A stretch of 64,000 bases of DNA from contig NZ_AP021901.1 in assembly GCF_018325905.1 (NCBI RefSeq), positions 3,162,001 to 3,226,000 of the forward strand, written 5' to 3'. Each line of letters starts with the position of its first letter. Position 1 is the first letter of the stretch. Origin of the DNA: Pseudomonas sp. St316 (lineage in GTDB: Bacteria; Pseudomonadota; Gammaproteobacteria; Pseudomonadales; Pseudomonadaceae). The notes below the pieces were generated by a model that had not been told where the DNA came from, did no database searches, and worked only from the letters and a program-made list of their open reading frames with translations. Of this stretch, positions 37,862-46,291 are shown in pieces. Both the position numbers and the translations under genes were made by a program.

Positions 37862-38641
37862 TCAACCACCACTGGTAGCCAAAATACTGGCAACCTGTTG
37901 CGGTTGGCAGTTGAGATACGCCGAACGCTTGAGCCAACTTGGGTCCGGGTACCAGGAAAACATGAATTGACCGCCCTTGAGCTTGTCGATCACCTGGCGC
38001 GCTACCTGGGGGCGTACGGCAGGGCAGCCCTGGCTGCGCCCGATACGTCCCTGGCGCACGCTCCATAACGGGTTCACGTAGTCAGCGGCATGGATCACGA
38101 TTGCCCGATCACGAGCCTGGTCATTGAAGCCCGGCTCCAGGCCGTCCATGCGCAGCGAATAGCCGTGGGTGCCCTGGTAGCTTTCCTGGGTGCGAAACAG
38201 CCCAAGGCTGGATTGGTAGCTGCCCAGGCGATTGGAAAATTGCGTGGCGAAATTTTCCCCGGATTTCTGCCCGTGGGCCACCAGGTCACGCAATACCAAT
38301 TTCTTCTGGCGCAGGTCGAAAATCCACAGGCGGCGGGCCGTGGAGGGTTGCGAGTAGTCGATGACCGCCAGGTGGCGGGCCTGGCTGGCACCATTGGCGA
38401 CCGCGCATTGCATGGCGCTCAAGGCACTTTTGAGCGCCAGGGGATTGAGTTCCGGCGCTGCGTGGGCGAGGCTGTTGTAGAGCGTTTGCGAATTCGTCTT
38501 CTTTTCGGCCAGTGCCGGGCTGCAAATGATGCCCAGGCCCAGCATGACCAGACAGCATCGGCGCAAAAAGCCCTGTACAGGCGAAGCGTTTCCAGCGTGG
38601 TGTTCGTTCGCGGCATCCCGTCCGATTTCGTTTGTTTGCAT
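37862..38641 (-). CDS. Murein L,D-transpeptidase catalytic-domain protein
   Basis: Secreted YkuD-superfamily protein (259 aa). A basic N-terminal stretch and hydrophobic segment (CCLVMLGLGIICSPALAEK) give export. The catalytic region includes VIHAADYVNPLW (His) and GRIGRSQGCPAVRP near 198-211, with the nucleophile Cys. This is the L,D-transpeptidase family that cross-links or edits peptidoglycan by 3-3 bonds or attaches proteins to it; this subfamily lacks LysM or peptidoglycan-binding modules. I prefer the ATG at 38639-38641; a TTG eight codons upstream is possible. It is divergent from a second L,D-transpeptidase only 66 bp away. Confidence 0.87.
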   Translation of the reverse strand: MQTNEIGRDAANEHHAGNASPVQGFLRRCCLVMLGLGIICSPALAEKKTNSQTLYNSLAHAAPELNPLALKSALSAMQCAVANGASQARHLAVIDYSQPSTARRLWIFDLRQKKLVLRDLVAHGQKSGENFATQFSNRLGSYQSSLGLFRTQESYQGTHGYSLRMDGLEPGFNDQARDRAIVIHAADYVNPLWSVRQGRIGRSQGCPAVRPQVARQVIDKLKGGQFMFSWYPDPSWLKRSAYLNCQPQQVASILATSGG

Positions 38642-38707
38642 GATGGCGGGTCGTACCTGTCGCAAAATTCACCGTCAACGAGACGGCCATGGAGTGGAGT
38701 AAAGCAG

Positions 38708-40270
38708 TTGTTCAAAAAGTCCGCATGTTACCTGAGCCTTTTATTGCTCACTGCGCCATTGGTCGCGACAGCCGAAGACAGCGATCCGGCGCTCGTGCAG
38801 ACCACGCTGGCGCAATGGGCGGTCGCGTGCCCGGACGTCGCGGCGGGTGCCGGCTTTCCGACGGCGCTCGACTTGCAGGCGTTCTATCAGCAAAACGCAG
38901 GCCAGCTGGTCTGGACGGACGACGAGCGACGGATGGCGTTGCAGGTCCAATTGCAACAACTGGCCGACGACGGCCTGGATCCGACCCGCTATAACCTGCC
39001 GGTCGAGGGCGCAGCCCAAGGTCCTCATTGCGCCGACATCGCCATCAGCCAACGCTACCTGCAAGCCTTGAATGACCTGCGTTTCGGCTATTTGTCCCAA
39101 GACCGGCTGGAACCGGTATGGAAAGCCGCACCGCCGCCACAGGATCACCAGGCCGTGGTGCTGGCCATCGCCGGGCTGGGCCTGCAGAACGTCGCCAGTG
39201 CCTTTGAGCAGGCCAGGCCGAACCTGGACCTTTATCGCAACCTGCGCGGCCTTTATGCCCGGCTGCGGCAACAGCCTTTATCCGACTGGCAACCTGTGCC
39301 CGGAGGGCCGCTGCTGCAACCGGACAAGCAGGACGCCCGCGTACCCGCCCTGGCCCAGCGACTGTTCAACGAAGGTTACTTGAGTACGCCACCGTTGGTG
39401 ACCGACGAGCACTACAGTCCCACGCTGGTGGATGCGATGAAGAGCTTCCAGCTCCAGCACTCGCTGCAGGCCGATGGGGTGGTGGGACCGTGGACTGTGA
39501 CCGAGCTGAACATCAGCCCGGCCATGCGCCGCGAGCAGCTGCGCATCAACCTGGAACGCATGCGCTGGCTGGCCCAGGACGTGGAGGCCGATAGCGTGCT
39601 GGTCAACGTGGCGGCGGCCCAACTGACGGTTTACCAAGGTGGCGCGCCGGTCTGGCAAACCCGCGCTCAGGTGGGCCGTGCGCAACGGCAGACACCGTTG
39701 CTCAAGTCGCACATCACGCGACTGACGCTCAACCCGACCTGGACCATCCCCCCAACCATCATGCGCGAAGACAAACTGCCTGAGATCCGCCGCGATCCGG
39801 AGTTTCTCAACCGCTATAACCTGCGGATCCTCGACAGCAATGGCCAGCCGTTGCTGGCAGAGGATATCGACTGGGAACACCCGGGCAACCTCATGCTGCG
39901 CCAGGACCCAGGTCCGAAGAACCCGTTGGGTAAAATGGCGGTCCGCTTTCCCAATCCGTTTTCGGTGTATCTGCATGACACCCCGAGCCAGGCGCTGTTC
40001 AGCAAAGGCCCGAGAGCCTTCAGTTCAGGCTGCGTGCGGATCGAGCAAGTAATGCACCTGCGCGACCTGCTGGTAAGCCCGGCCGAACGCACACGCACCG
40101 ACACATTGCTTGCCAGTGAGTTGACCCATGAATTCAGGCTGGCCCGGCCCGTGCCGATCTTGCTGGGGTACTGGACGGCCCAGGCGGACAGCCAGGGCCA
40201 GGCGGTGTACATCCCGGATATCTATGGGCGTGACGCGACACTGGCTGCCGCCCATGGGCGCGCGTTCTGA
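38708..40270 (+). CDS. L,D-transpeptidase YcbB-like (peptidoglycan-binding plus YkuD)
   Basis: Periplasmic L,D-transpeptidase (520 aa) resembling E. coli LdtD/YcbB. A signal peptide (ACYLSLLLLTAPLVATAE) leads to a scaffold domain. A PG-binding-1 motif lies near 225-262 (AMKSFQLQHSLQADGVVGPWT). The YkuD catalytic domain spans about 295-450, with the His in VYLHDTPSQ and the catalytic Cys in FSSGCVRIEQ near 440. I placed the start at the TTG at 38708-38710, with GGAG 8 bp upstream. The longer open frame upstream only reads antisense to the neighbouring gene. It makes 3-3 meso-DAP cross-links; the close divergent partner suggests a shared regulatory region. Confidence 0.9.
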   Translation: MFKKSACYLSLLLLTAPLVATAEDSDPALVQTTLAQWAVACPDVAAGAGFPTALDLQAFYQQNAGQLVWTDDERRMALQVQLQQLADDGLDPTRYNLPVEGAAQGPHCADIAISQRYLQALNDLRFGYLSQDRLEPVWKAAPPPQDHQAVVLAIAGLGLQNVASAFEQARPNLDLYRNLRGLYARLRQQPLSDWQPVPGGPLLQPDKQDARVPALAQRLFNEGYLSTPPLVTDEHYSPTLVDAMKSFQLQHSLQADGVVGPWTVTELNISPAMRREQLRINLERMRWLAQDVEADSVLVNVAAAQLTVYQGGAPVWQTRAQVGRAQRQTPLLKSHITRLTLNPTWTIPPTIMREDKLPEIRRDPEFLNRYNLRILDSNGQPLLAEDIDWEHPGNLMLRQDPGPKNPLGKMAVRFPNPFSVYLHDTPSQALFSKGPRAFSSGCVRIEQVMHLRDLLVSPAERTRTDTLLASELTHEFRLARPVPILLGYWTAQADSQGQAVYIPDIYGRDATLAAAHGRAF

Positions 40271-40272
40271 GC

Positions 40273-40902
40273 TCAGGCGCATGCAGTCGCGCGCGCACGC
40301 GTGCTTTCGTCGAGCGTGGCGAACAAGCGCTGGCCGATAACGCTAGCGGCCTGCAAATGCTGGTGCGGGTCGGCGGTTTCCGATTCGAGCAAACGTTGGG
40401 AACTCACCACGCGGGCGCCGCAGTAATCGAAAATGCCATGGTCGATCTGCGTGGTCATCGCCTCGCCGTAGCCGTGGCGCTGGAAGCTGTCGGCATCAGC
40501 GCCACCGACTGCCACCAAGTGCACCCGCAAGTGCCGCAGTTTCTGGATAAAGGGCTTGTCGAGACTGAAGTCGAACGCCCAACCGTTGGAGAACACCCGG
40601 TCGATCCAGCCCTTGAGCAGCGCCGGCATGGACCACCAGTAAATCGGATAGACCAGCACCAACGCGTCGGCACGATCGATCCTCGCTTGCTCGGCCAGCA
40701 CATCCGCAGGCGGCGAGGCTTCGCGGCGGTGAACGGCATGGTCGGCGAGGCTGAAACGCGGATCGAAACCTTCGGCGGCCAAGTCGGCGATCTCGAACGT
40801 ATCGGCGGGGTTGGCGCGGGTGATGCCCTCGGCGATTTTTCCGGCCAGGCTGTGGGTGAGGGAGCGCGGGTCGTGATGAGCCACAACGATGAGTGCATGC
40901 AT
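40273..40902 (-). CDS. NAD(P)H:quinone oxidoreductase, flavodoxin fold
   Basis: Cytoplasmic flavoprotein of the NQO1/MdaB/WrbA-like group (209 aa). MHALIVVAHHDPRSLTHSLA is the FMN/FAD phosphate loop; ADALVLVYPIYWWSMPALLKGW is the family's YPIYWWS flavin-binding loop; VHLVAVGGADADSF follows. Such enzymes reduce quinones by two electrons and protect against electrophiles. I chose the ATG at 40900-40902; seven upstream codons are dispensable. It is divergent from a TetR gene, with three 14-bp direct repeats between, the typical layout of a TetR-controlled detoxification enzyme. Confidence 0.88.
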   Translation of the reverse strand: MHALIVVAHHDPRSLTHSLAGKIAEGITRANPADTFEIADLAAEGFDPRFSLADHAVHRREASPPADVLAEQARIDRADALVLVYPIYWWSMPALLKGWIDRVFSNGWAFDFSLDKPFIQKLRHLRVHLVAVGGADADSFQRHGYGEAMTTQIDHGIFDYCGARVVSSQRLLESETADPHQHLQAASVIGQRLFATLDESTRARATACA

Positions 40903-40947
40903 GGCGAAACTCCTTCTGGTCACGAGGTCTTGAAGACAGGTATGCTT

Positions 40948-40989
40948 AAGTTACGGTTAGTAAGTTACGGTTAGTAAGTTACGGTTGGT
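40948..40989. repeat. Three tandem 14-bp direct repeats between the quinone reductase and TetR genes
   Basis: AAGTTACGGTTAGT occurs at 40948-40961 and 40962-40975, and as AAGTTACGGTTGGT at 40976-40989, perfectly head to tail. TATAGT (40989-40994), a good -10 box, overlaps the last repeat and lies 5 bp before the TetR ATG. This is the likely operator region for the divergent pair. Confidence 0.7.
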
Positions 40990-40998
40990 ATAGTTAGC

Positions 40999-41622
40999 AT
41001 GTCAAGCACCGAAGAACATTTGCAGCCTTCACCTCGTCGTCGTTTATCCCGGCCTGACCGGCAGCGCCAATTGCTGGAAGTCGCCTGGCGACTGGTGCGC
41101 GAGGAGGGCAGCGACGCTTTGACGCTGGCGCGGCTGGCGGATCAGGCGGGGGTGACCAAGCCCATCGTCTACGACCACTTCATCACTCGGTCCGGGTTGC
41201 TGGCGGCGCTGTACCAGGATTTCGATGCCCGCCAGACCGCGCTGATGGACGCAGCCCTGGACGCCAGCGACGCGACCCTGCAAAGCCGGGCGGCGGTGAT
41301 TGCTTCTTCCTACGTCGAGTGCGTGCTGTTGCAGGGCCGAGAGATCCCCGGGGTGATCGCGGCATTGACCAGCTCGCCGGAGTTGGAACGCATCAAGCGC
41401 GAATACGAGGGGATTTTCCTCGACAAGTGCCGCGCCGTGCTGGAGCCGTTCGCTGGCACGAAGGGCGTCAGCCAGGCTGGCTTGCGAGCGATGCTAGGGG
41501 CGGCGGAAGCACTGTCCAATGCCGCCGCCACCGGGGAAATAAGCGCTGCCGAGGCGAAGGAAGAGCTACTGGTCAGTATCGTTGCGATGGTCACCAGGAC
41601 CGTCGACACCTCTTCAAGCTGA
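40999..41622 (+). CDS. TetR-family repressor of the quinone reductase locus
   Basis: Repressor (207 aa) with a TetR N-terminal HTH (residues 19-65; DALTLARLADQAGVTKPIVY and YDHFITRSGLLAALY) and a helical ligand-binding C-terminal domain. It is divergent from the flavodoxin-fold quinone reductase, so the likely inducer is a quinone or electrophile (inference). There is no Shine-Dalgarno before the ATG, and a -10-like TATAGT ends 5 bp upstream. The mRNA may thus be leaderless, or the true start may be further in; no good internal ATG exists before the HTH. Confidence 0.88.
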   Translation: MSSTEEHLQPSPRRRLSRPDRQRQLLEVAWRLVREEGSDALTLARLADQAGVTKPIVYDHFITRSGLLAALYQDFDARQTALMDAALDASDATLQSRAAVIASSYVECVLLQGREIPGVIAALTSSPELERIKREYEGIFLDKCRAVLEPFAGTKGVSQAGLRAMLGAAEALSNAAATGEISAAEAKEELLVSIVAMVTRTVDTSSS

Positions 41623-41629
41623 GCCACCG

Positions 41630-41657
41630 CTATCGCGAGCAAGCTCGCTCCCACAGG
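41630..41657. repeat. REP after the TetR gene
   Basis: A standard REP palindrome lies 8 bp beyond the TetR stop codon. Confidence 0.75.
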
Positions 41658-41672
41658 AAATTTCGATTCATT

Positions 41673-41700
41673 GTGGCGAGGGGATTTATCCCCTCGCCAC
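41673..41700. repeat. Perfect inverted repeat, 13-bp arms
   Basis: GTGGCGAGGGGAT and its complement are separated by 2 bp, with no T-run after. It belongs to the GTGGCGAGGG-type palindrome family and is the second palindrome after the TetR gene. Between it and the nirB promoter (41701-41998) I see only a degenerate REP near 41925-41951. Confidence 0.8.
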
Positions 41701-41998
41701 AGATTCATCTTCTCAAGTGAACAGCATTGCGCTCCCACAGGAATATTTACGGTGAACACTGTGAAAATCCGGGTGGGCGGTGGTTCAGGATTCTTGCCGA
41801 CAGGTTTTAAAGGCTGCACTTTTATGAAGCCGCAAGCGGGCTGATCGCACCATCGCAAGGCAGTTGTCGGTGCTTGGGAAACGGTGGCAGGCGCCGGTCA
41901 GCTTGCGGTGGCTGAGCTGGCGTCTTCGCGCGCAGGCCCGCCCCCACAGGGGATTAGCAGTAAATGCGCATCCGTGAATAGCGGGGATGGATGAGGTT

Positions 41999-42014
41999 TG
42001 GCACGCTCGCTGCA
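41999..42014 (+). promoter_or_regulatory. Sigma-54 promoter of nirBD
   Basis: TGGCACGctcgCTGCA: GG at 42000-42001 and GC at 42012-42013 with the required 10-bp spacing, one mismatch from TGGCACG-N4-TTGCA. Transcription should start near 42024. NtrC-dependent control of nitrite assimilation is expected from the pathway. I saw no convincing NtrC-binding pair upstream. Confidence 0.75.
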
Positions 42015-42148
42015 AGAGGCTATTCAGGCCCGCCGCGAACACAGTCGAGTGGGCAGCCCCGTCGGTCAACGAAGATCGAGTGCCAGCAGGTCGGGGGACA
42101 ACAGTAGGTCAGGGCGCAGTCGCCGGGCCGATACCGCACAGAACAGGC

Positions 42149-42189
42149 AAAGACGCCTGGAACCGCAAGGTTTCAGGCGTCTTTTTTTT
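42149..42189 (+). terminator. Intrinsic terminator inside the nirB leader (attenuator)
   Basis: A 16-bp stem (one G-U pair, otherwise perfect; left arm 42149-42164, right arm 42169-42184) closed by a GCAA tetraloop and followed by a T-run through 42189. It lies about 40 bp before the nirB ATG and well downstream of the sigma-54 promoter, so it must be bypassed for expression. NasT/NasR-type ANTAR antitermination is the known mechanism for nitrate/nitrite leaders. Confidence 0.85.
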
Positions 42190-42228
42190 GCTTTCAAAAT
42201 CGTGATGGGCTTTTGTCGGGTGCTTTTT

Positions 42229-44790
42229 ATGAATTCCAACGTTGCTTCTCTGAACAAGCTGCAAACGCTGATCGTGATCGGCAATGGCATGGTCGGCCAT
42301 CACTGCGTCGAGCAACTGATCGAGCGCGGTGCCCTCAATCATTACCGTGTGCATGTGTTCAGCGAAGAGCCGATGCGTGCCTACGATCGTGTGCACCTGT
42401 CCGAGTACTTCTCGGGCCGCGATGCCGAGTCCTTGGCCCTTGGCGAAGCTTCGTTGTACCAGACCCCCGGCGTCACTTTGCACCTGGGTGTGCCGGTGCT
42501 GGACATCGACCGTGACGCGCATCAGGTGGTGACCGCCCATGAGCGCCTTCACTACGACAAACTGGTACTCGCCACCGGTTCCTACCCGTTTGTGCCACCG
42601 ATTGAAGGCGCTGAAGGCGATTCGTGCCTGGTCTATCGCACCCTTGCGGACTTGGACGCGATCCGCGCTGCCGCCAGCAACGCCCGTCGTGGCGTGGTGG
42701 TCGGTGGCGGCCTGCTCGGCCTGGAAGCGGCCAACGCTCTCAAGACCCTGGGCCTGGAGGCCCACGTGGTGGAATTCGCCCCTCGACTGATGCCGGTGCA
42801 ACTGGACCCACAGGGCGGCTTGGCCCTCAAGGCCCGTATCGAGAAGCTGGGGGTCGGCGTGCACCTGTCCAAGGGCACCCAGTCCATCAGCGCCGGTGAG
42901 CAGTACCGTTATCGGATGAACTTCGGCGACGACGATTTCCTGGAAACCGACCTCATCGTGTTTTCCGCCGGCATCCGTGCCCAGGATGCCTTGGCTCGCC
43001 AAAGCGACCTGCAGATCGGCCCGCGCGGTGGCGTGGTGATCGACGATCATTGCCAGAGCAGCGACCCCGACATCTACGCCATTGGCGAATGCGCGGCCTG
43101 GAACGGCAGCATTTTCGGCCTGGTCGCCCCGGGCTACCAAATGGCCCGCAATGTCGCGGCCCGACTGTGCGGTGAAAGCGCGCAAGCCTTCACCGGCGCC
43201 GACATGTCCACCAAGCTCAAGTTGCTGGGTGTGGACGTTGGCTCCATCGGCGATGCCCATGGCAACACGCCGGGTTCGCGCAGCTTCCAATTCATCGACG
43301 AAACCAGCGCCAGCTACCGGCGACTGGTGGTGGACGCCGACGGCAAGCGCGTGATCGGCGCGGTGCTGGTGGGTGATAACAGCTACTACGACACCTTGCT
43401 GCAATACATGCAGAACGGCATCGCCTTGCCCAAGGACGCTGCCAGCCTGATCCTGCCCTCGTCCGAAGGTGCCCCGACCCTGGGGCCGGCGGCGTTGCCC
43501 GACACCGCGACCCTCTGCTCGTGCCACAACGTCACCAAGGGCTCGATTTGCTCGGCCATCGACGGCGGCTGCACCGATCTTGGCCAGCTCAAATGCGACA
43601 CCAAGGCCGGCACCGGTTGCGGCGGTTGCGCGGCCCTGGTCAAGCAAGTGTTCGAGCATGAGTTGACCGCCCGTGGCGTCAGCGTCGACAAGAGCCTGTG
43701 CGAACATTTCGCCTACACCCGCCAGGAGTTGTATGCGCTGGTGCGGGTGGAAGGCATCATCAGTTTCGCCGAGCTGCTGGCCAAGCACGGCCGCGGCCAC
43801 ACTGGCTGCGACCTGTGCAAGCCGGCGGTGGGCTCAATCCTGGCGTCGTGCTGGAACCAGCCGATCATGGACCCGTCCCTGGTGCCATTGCAGGACACCA
43901 ACGACACCTTCATGGCGAACATGCAGAAAAACGGCACCTACTCGGTGGTACCGCGTATTGCAGGTGGGGAAATCACCGCCGACAAGCTGATCGCCATCGG
44001 TGTGGTCGCCAAGAAATACGACCTCTACACCAAGATCACTGGCGGCCAGCGCATCGACCTGTTCGGCGCCCAGTTGCACCAGTTGCCGGACATCTGGGCC
44101 GAGCTGATCGAAGCCGGTTTCGAAACCGGGCATGCCTACGGCAAATCCACGCGCACGGTGAAATCCTGCGTGGGCAGCACCTGGTGCCGCTACGGCGTGC
44201 AGGACAGCGTGCAGATGGCCCTGACCATCGAGGATCGCTACAAAGGCCTGCGCTCGCCGCACAAGCTCAAGTTCGCGGTGTCCGGTTGCACCCGCGAGTG
44301 CGCCGAGGCCCAGAGCAAGGACGTCGGCGTGATCGCGACCGAGAAGGGCTGGAACCTCTACGTGGCCGGCAACGGCGGCATGCGCCCGCGTCACGCCGAG
44401 CTGTTCGCCACGGACCTGGATGACGCCACGTTGATCCGCTACATCGACCGTTTCCTGATGTTCTACATCCGCACCGCCGACAAGTTGCAACGCACCTCGG
44501 TCTGGCGCGAAAGCCTGGAGGGCGGCCTGGAATACCTCAAGGACGTGATCATCAACGATAGCCTGGGGTTGGGCGCCGAGCTCGAAGCGCAGATGCAACT
44601 GGTGGTCGACCGTTACGAATGCGAATGGGCCAACGCCCTCAAGGATCCGGACAAACTCAAGCGTTTCCGCACCTTCGTCAACGACGGGCGCGGCGATCCG
44701 GATGTTCATTTCGTCCGGGAGCGCGGCCAGCGCCGGCCGGTTCACGCCCACGAACTCCACCTGATTCCCGTTACCGAGGAGGTGCTCTGA
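42229..44790 (+). CDS. nirB: Assimilatory nitrite reductase large subunit NirB
   Basis: NAD(P)H-dependent sirohaem nitrite reductase, reducing nitrite to ammonium in the cytoplasm (853 aa, usual size). The N-terminal FAD/NAD half begins IVIGNGMVGHHCVEQL. A BFD-like [2Fe-2S] domain has CSCHNVTKGSIC near 430-441, with TGCGGC after it. The sirohaem/[4Fe-4S] part has CVGSTWCRYGVQ near 646 and SGCTREC near 685. I chose the ATG at 42229, the conserved MNSN start; an in-frame ATG at 42205 would add eight codons, and neither has a strong Shine-Dalgarno. It overlaps nirD by the A of TGATG. No nitrate reductase gene is in the window. Confidence 0.97.
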   Translation: MNSNVASLNKLQTLIVIGNGMVGHHCVEQLIERGALNHYRVHVFSEEPMRAYDRVHLSEYFSGRDAESLALGEASLYQTPGVTLHLGVPVLDIDRDAHQVVTAHERLHYDKLVLATGSYPFVPPIEGAEGDSCLVYRTLADLDAIRAAASNARRGVVVGGGLLGLEAANALKTLGLEAHVVEFAPRLMPVQLDPQGGLALKARIEKLGVGVHLSKGTQSISAGEQYRYRMNFGDDDFLETDLIVFSAGIRAQDALARQSDLQIGPRGGVVIDDHCQSSDPDIYAIGECAAWNGSIFGLVAPGYQMARNVAARLCGESAQAFTGADMSTKLKLLGVDVGSIGDAHGNTPGSRSFQFIDETSASYRRLVVDADGKRVIGAVLVGDNSYYDTLLQYMQNGIALPKDAASLILPSSEGAPTLGPAALPDTATLCSCHNVTKGSICSAIDGGCTDLGQLKCDTKAGTGCGGCAALVKQVFEHELTARGVSVDKSLCEHFAYTRQELYALVRVEGIISFAELLAKHGRGHTGCDLCKPAVGSILASCWNQPIMDPSLVPLQDTNDTFMANMQKNGTYSVVPRIAGGEITADKLIAIGVVAKKYDLYTKITGGQRIDLFGAQLHQLPDIWAELIEAGFETGHAYGKSTRTVKSCVGSTWCRYGVQDSVQMALTIEDRYKGLRSPHKLKFAVSGCTRECAEAQSKDVGVIATEKGWNLYVAGNGGMRPRHAELFATDLDDATLIRYIDRFLMFYIRTADKLQRTSVWRESLEGGLEYLKDVIINDSLGLGAELEAQMQLVVDRYECEWANALKDPDKLKRFRTFVNDGRGDPDVHFVRERGQRRPVHAHELHLIPVTEEVL

Positions 44791-45176
44791 TGAGCCTGTC
44801 AAACGTCGTTCGTATTCCTGTGCGCGATGTCGCCCAAGAACCCTTGCAATGGCGGGCCCTGTGCAGCCGCGAAGACCTGGTGCCCAACTCTGGCGTGGTC
44901 GCCTGGCACGACGGCAGCCAAGTGGCGTTGCTGTACCTGCCCGAGCATCCGGACAAGCCGCTGTACGCCATCGACAATCGCGACCCCAAGTCTGGCGCGA
45001 ACGTCATCGGCCGCGGTTTGTTGGGCAGTATCAAGGGTGAGCTGGTGATTGCCTCGCCGATGTACAAGCAGCATTTCCGCCTGGAAGACGGCCACTGCCT
45101 GGAATACCCGGAACAAAGCCTGCGGGTATGGCCGGTGCGGCTCAATGGCGATGTGGTGGAAATTGGCGAAGACTGA
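44790..45176 (+). CDS. nirD: Assimilatory nitrite reductase small subunit NirD
   Basis: Rieske-fold small subunit of NAD(P)H nitrite reductase (128 aa), which pairs with NirB. It has the Rieske-like beta-sandwich pattern (SGVVAWHDGSQVALLYLP, YAIDNRDPKSGANVIGRG, VIASPMYKQHFRLEDGHCLE) but lacks the full C-x-H...C-x2-H cluster motif, as is normal for NirD. The ATG overlaps the nirB stop (TGATG) with GAGGAGG upstream, so translation is coupled. Confidence 0.95.
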   Translation: MSLSNVVRIPVRDVAQEPLQWRALCSREDLVPNSGVVAWHDGSQVALLYLPEHPDKPLYAIDNRDPKSGANVIGRGLLGSIKGELVIASPMYKQHFRLEDGHCLEYPEQSLRVWPVRLNGDVVEIGED

Positions 45177-45213
45177 TCGGAGCCATCGGGTGACTTGAAA
45201 ACCGCATGAAGAC

Positions 45214-45305
45214 CTGTGGGAGCGAGCTTGCTCGCGATGGCGTTGGGTCAGCAGCATCAGCATTGACTGATACACCGCTATCGCGAGCAAGCTCGCTCCC
45301 ACAGG
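45214..45305. repeat. Inverted REP pair after nirD
   Basis: REP copies in opposite orientation at 45214-45240 and 45277-45305 can fold into one large stem-loop. This is typical 3'-end protection for the nirBD mRNA. Confidence 0.8.
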
Positions 45306-45366
45306 ATAACGCCTTAACTGACAGGCATTGGGTCAAACATGCCTTAGCTGAATGTGGGGATGAACA

Positions 45367-45807
45367 ATGAAAACCGCTGCTCAACTGGTGAGACTCAAGA
45401 GTGTGCAGAACCAGCAAGTCCACAGCATCGCACCGGAGCAGACGGTGCTCGAAGCGCTGCAGATCATGGCCGAAAAAAATGTCGGCGCGCTGCCGGTGAT
45501 CGAGGACGGCCAGGTGGTGGGGGTGTTCAGCGAACGGGACTACGCGCGCAAGATGGTGCTCAAGGGGCGTTCATCGGTGGGTACGTCAGTGCGCACCATC
45601 ATGAGCACTCCGGTGGTCACCGCCGACAGCCAGCAGAGCATCGACCGCTGCATGGAAGTCATGACCGACAGCCACTTGCGGCACCTGCCAGTGCTGGATA
45701 ACGGGCAGTTGATCGGCCTGCTGTCCATTGGTGACCTGGTGAAAGAGGCGATTGTCGAGCAGGCGGACTTGATCCGGCAGTTGGAACACTACATCCGCGG
45801 GCATTGA
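45367..45807 (+). CDS. CBS-domain pair protein
   Basis: A 146-residue protein made of two CBS motifs (about 10-70 and 75-135; TVLEALQIMAEKNVGALPVIEDGQ and SIDRCMEVMTDSHLRHLPVLDNGQ), which together form a Bateman module binding adenosyl ligands (AMP, ATP or SAM). No catalytic domain is attached. Such stand-alone modules sense energy state and regulate partner proteins. It is downstream of nirBD but separated by a REP pair, so co-regulation is doubtful. ATG at 45367. Confidence 0.88.
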   Translation: MKTAAQLVRLKSVQNQQVHSIAPEQTVLEALQIMAEKNVGALPVIEDGQVVGVFSERDYARKMVLKGRSSVGTSVRTIMSTPVVTADSQQSIDRCMEVMTDSHLRHLPVLDNGQLIGLLSIGDLVKEAIVEQADLIRQLEHYIRGH

Positions 45808-45823
45808 CGGAGCGCTCCCCAGG

Positions 45824-46291
45824 TCAAACCGGGCCGGAGACGGGACGGTGCTGGCGCAACAGTTCGATCTGCTGGGACGGGATCAACTCGCGCAACGCCT
45901 TATAGAGCGCACGGGTTTCCAGCAGGTTCCAGATGCGCAGCATGGTTTCCAGCGCGTCCAGGGGTTTGCTGATGAAATCCCGGGCGCCGAGGGCCAGGGC
46001 CCGCAGGCGCGTGTCTCGGGTCGCGTCGGCAGTCAGCACCAGGATCGGCAGGTAATCATTGGCCGGAATGCGCCGGTTGAGTTGCTCCAGCACGGCAAAG
46101 CCGTCGAACGCCGGCATGTGCAGGTCGAGGATAACCAGGTCCGGCTCGAAGCTGTTGAACAGATCGAGCGTGCGCAACGGTTCGGTGCTGCTCAGCACGT
46201 TGTGCAACCCTTCGCGGGCCAGCAGTTGTTCCATCAGGTCCAGGTTGGGGCGCTGATCGTCGACGATCAGAATGCGCAAGTCGCGATTCAT
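45824..46291 (-). CDS. Single-domain-type response regulator
   Basis: A 155-residue receiver domain (ILIVDDQRPNLDLM; phospho-acceptor Asp56 in LVILDLHMPAFDG; conserved Lys near 105 in ISKPLD). A C-terminal 30-residue helical tail (MLRIWNLLETRALYKALREL) has no DNA-binding motif. It overlaps the hybrid kinase gene upstream by 4 bp (ATGA), so it is its likely phosphorelay partner. The output is unknown. Confidence 0.9.
   Translation of the reverse strand: MNRDLRILIVDDQRPNLDLMEQLLAREGLHNVLSSTEPLRTLDLFNSFEPDLVILDLHMPAFDGFAVLEQLNRRIPANDYLPILVLTADATRDTRLRALALGARDFISKPLDALETMLRIWNLLETRALYKALRELIPSQQIELLRQHRPVSGPV

Noticed and set aside
38090..38707. N-terminal extension of the YcbB-like transpeptidase by about 206 codons
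   Set aside because: It reads antisense to the neighbouring transpeptidase gene, and the signal peptide starts only at 38708.
41849..41875. GCACC-N17-GGTGC as an NtrC site upstream of nirB
   Set aside because: NtrC half-sites should be closer together; spacing of 17 is too long.
42109..43800. 563-residue minus-strand open frame across nirB
   Set aside because: Shadow of nirB; no ribosome-binding site or recognisable motif.
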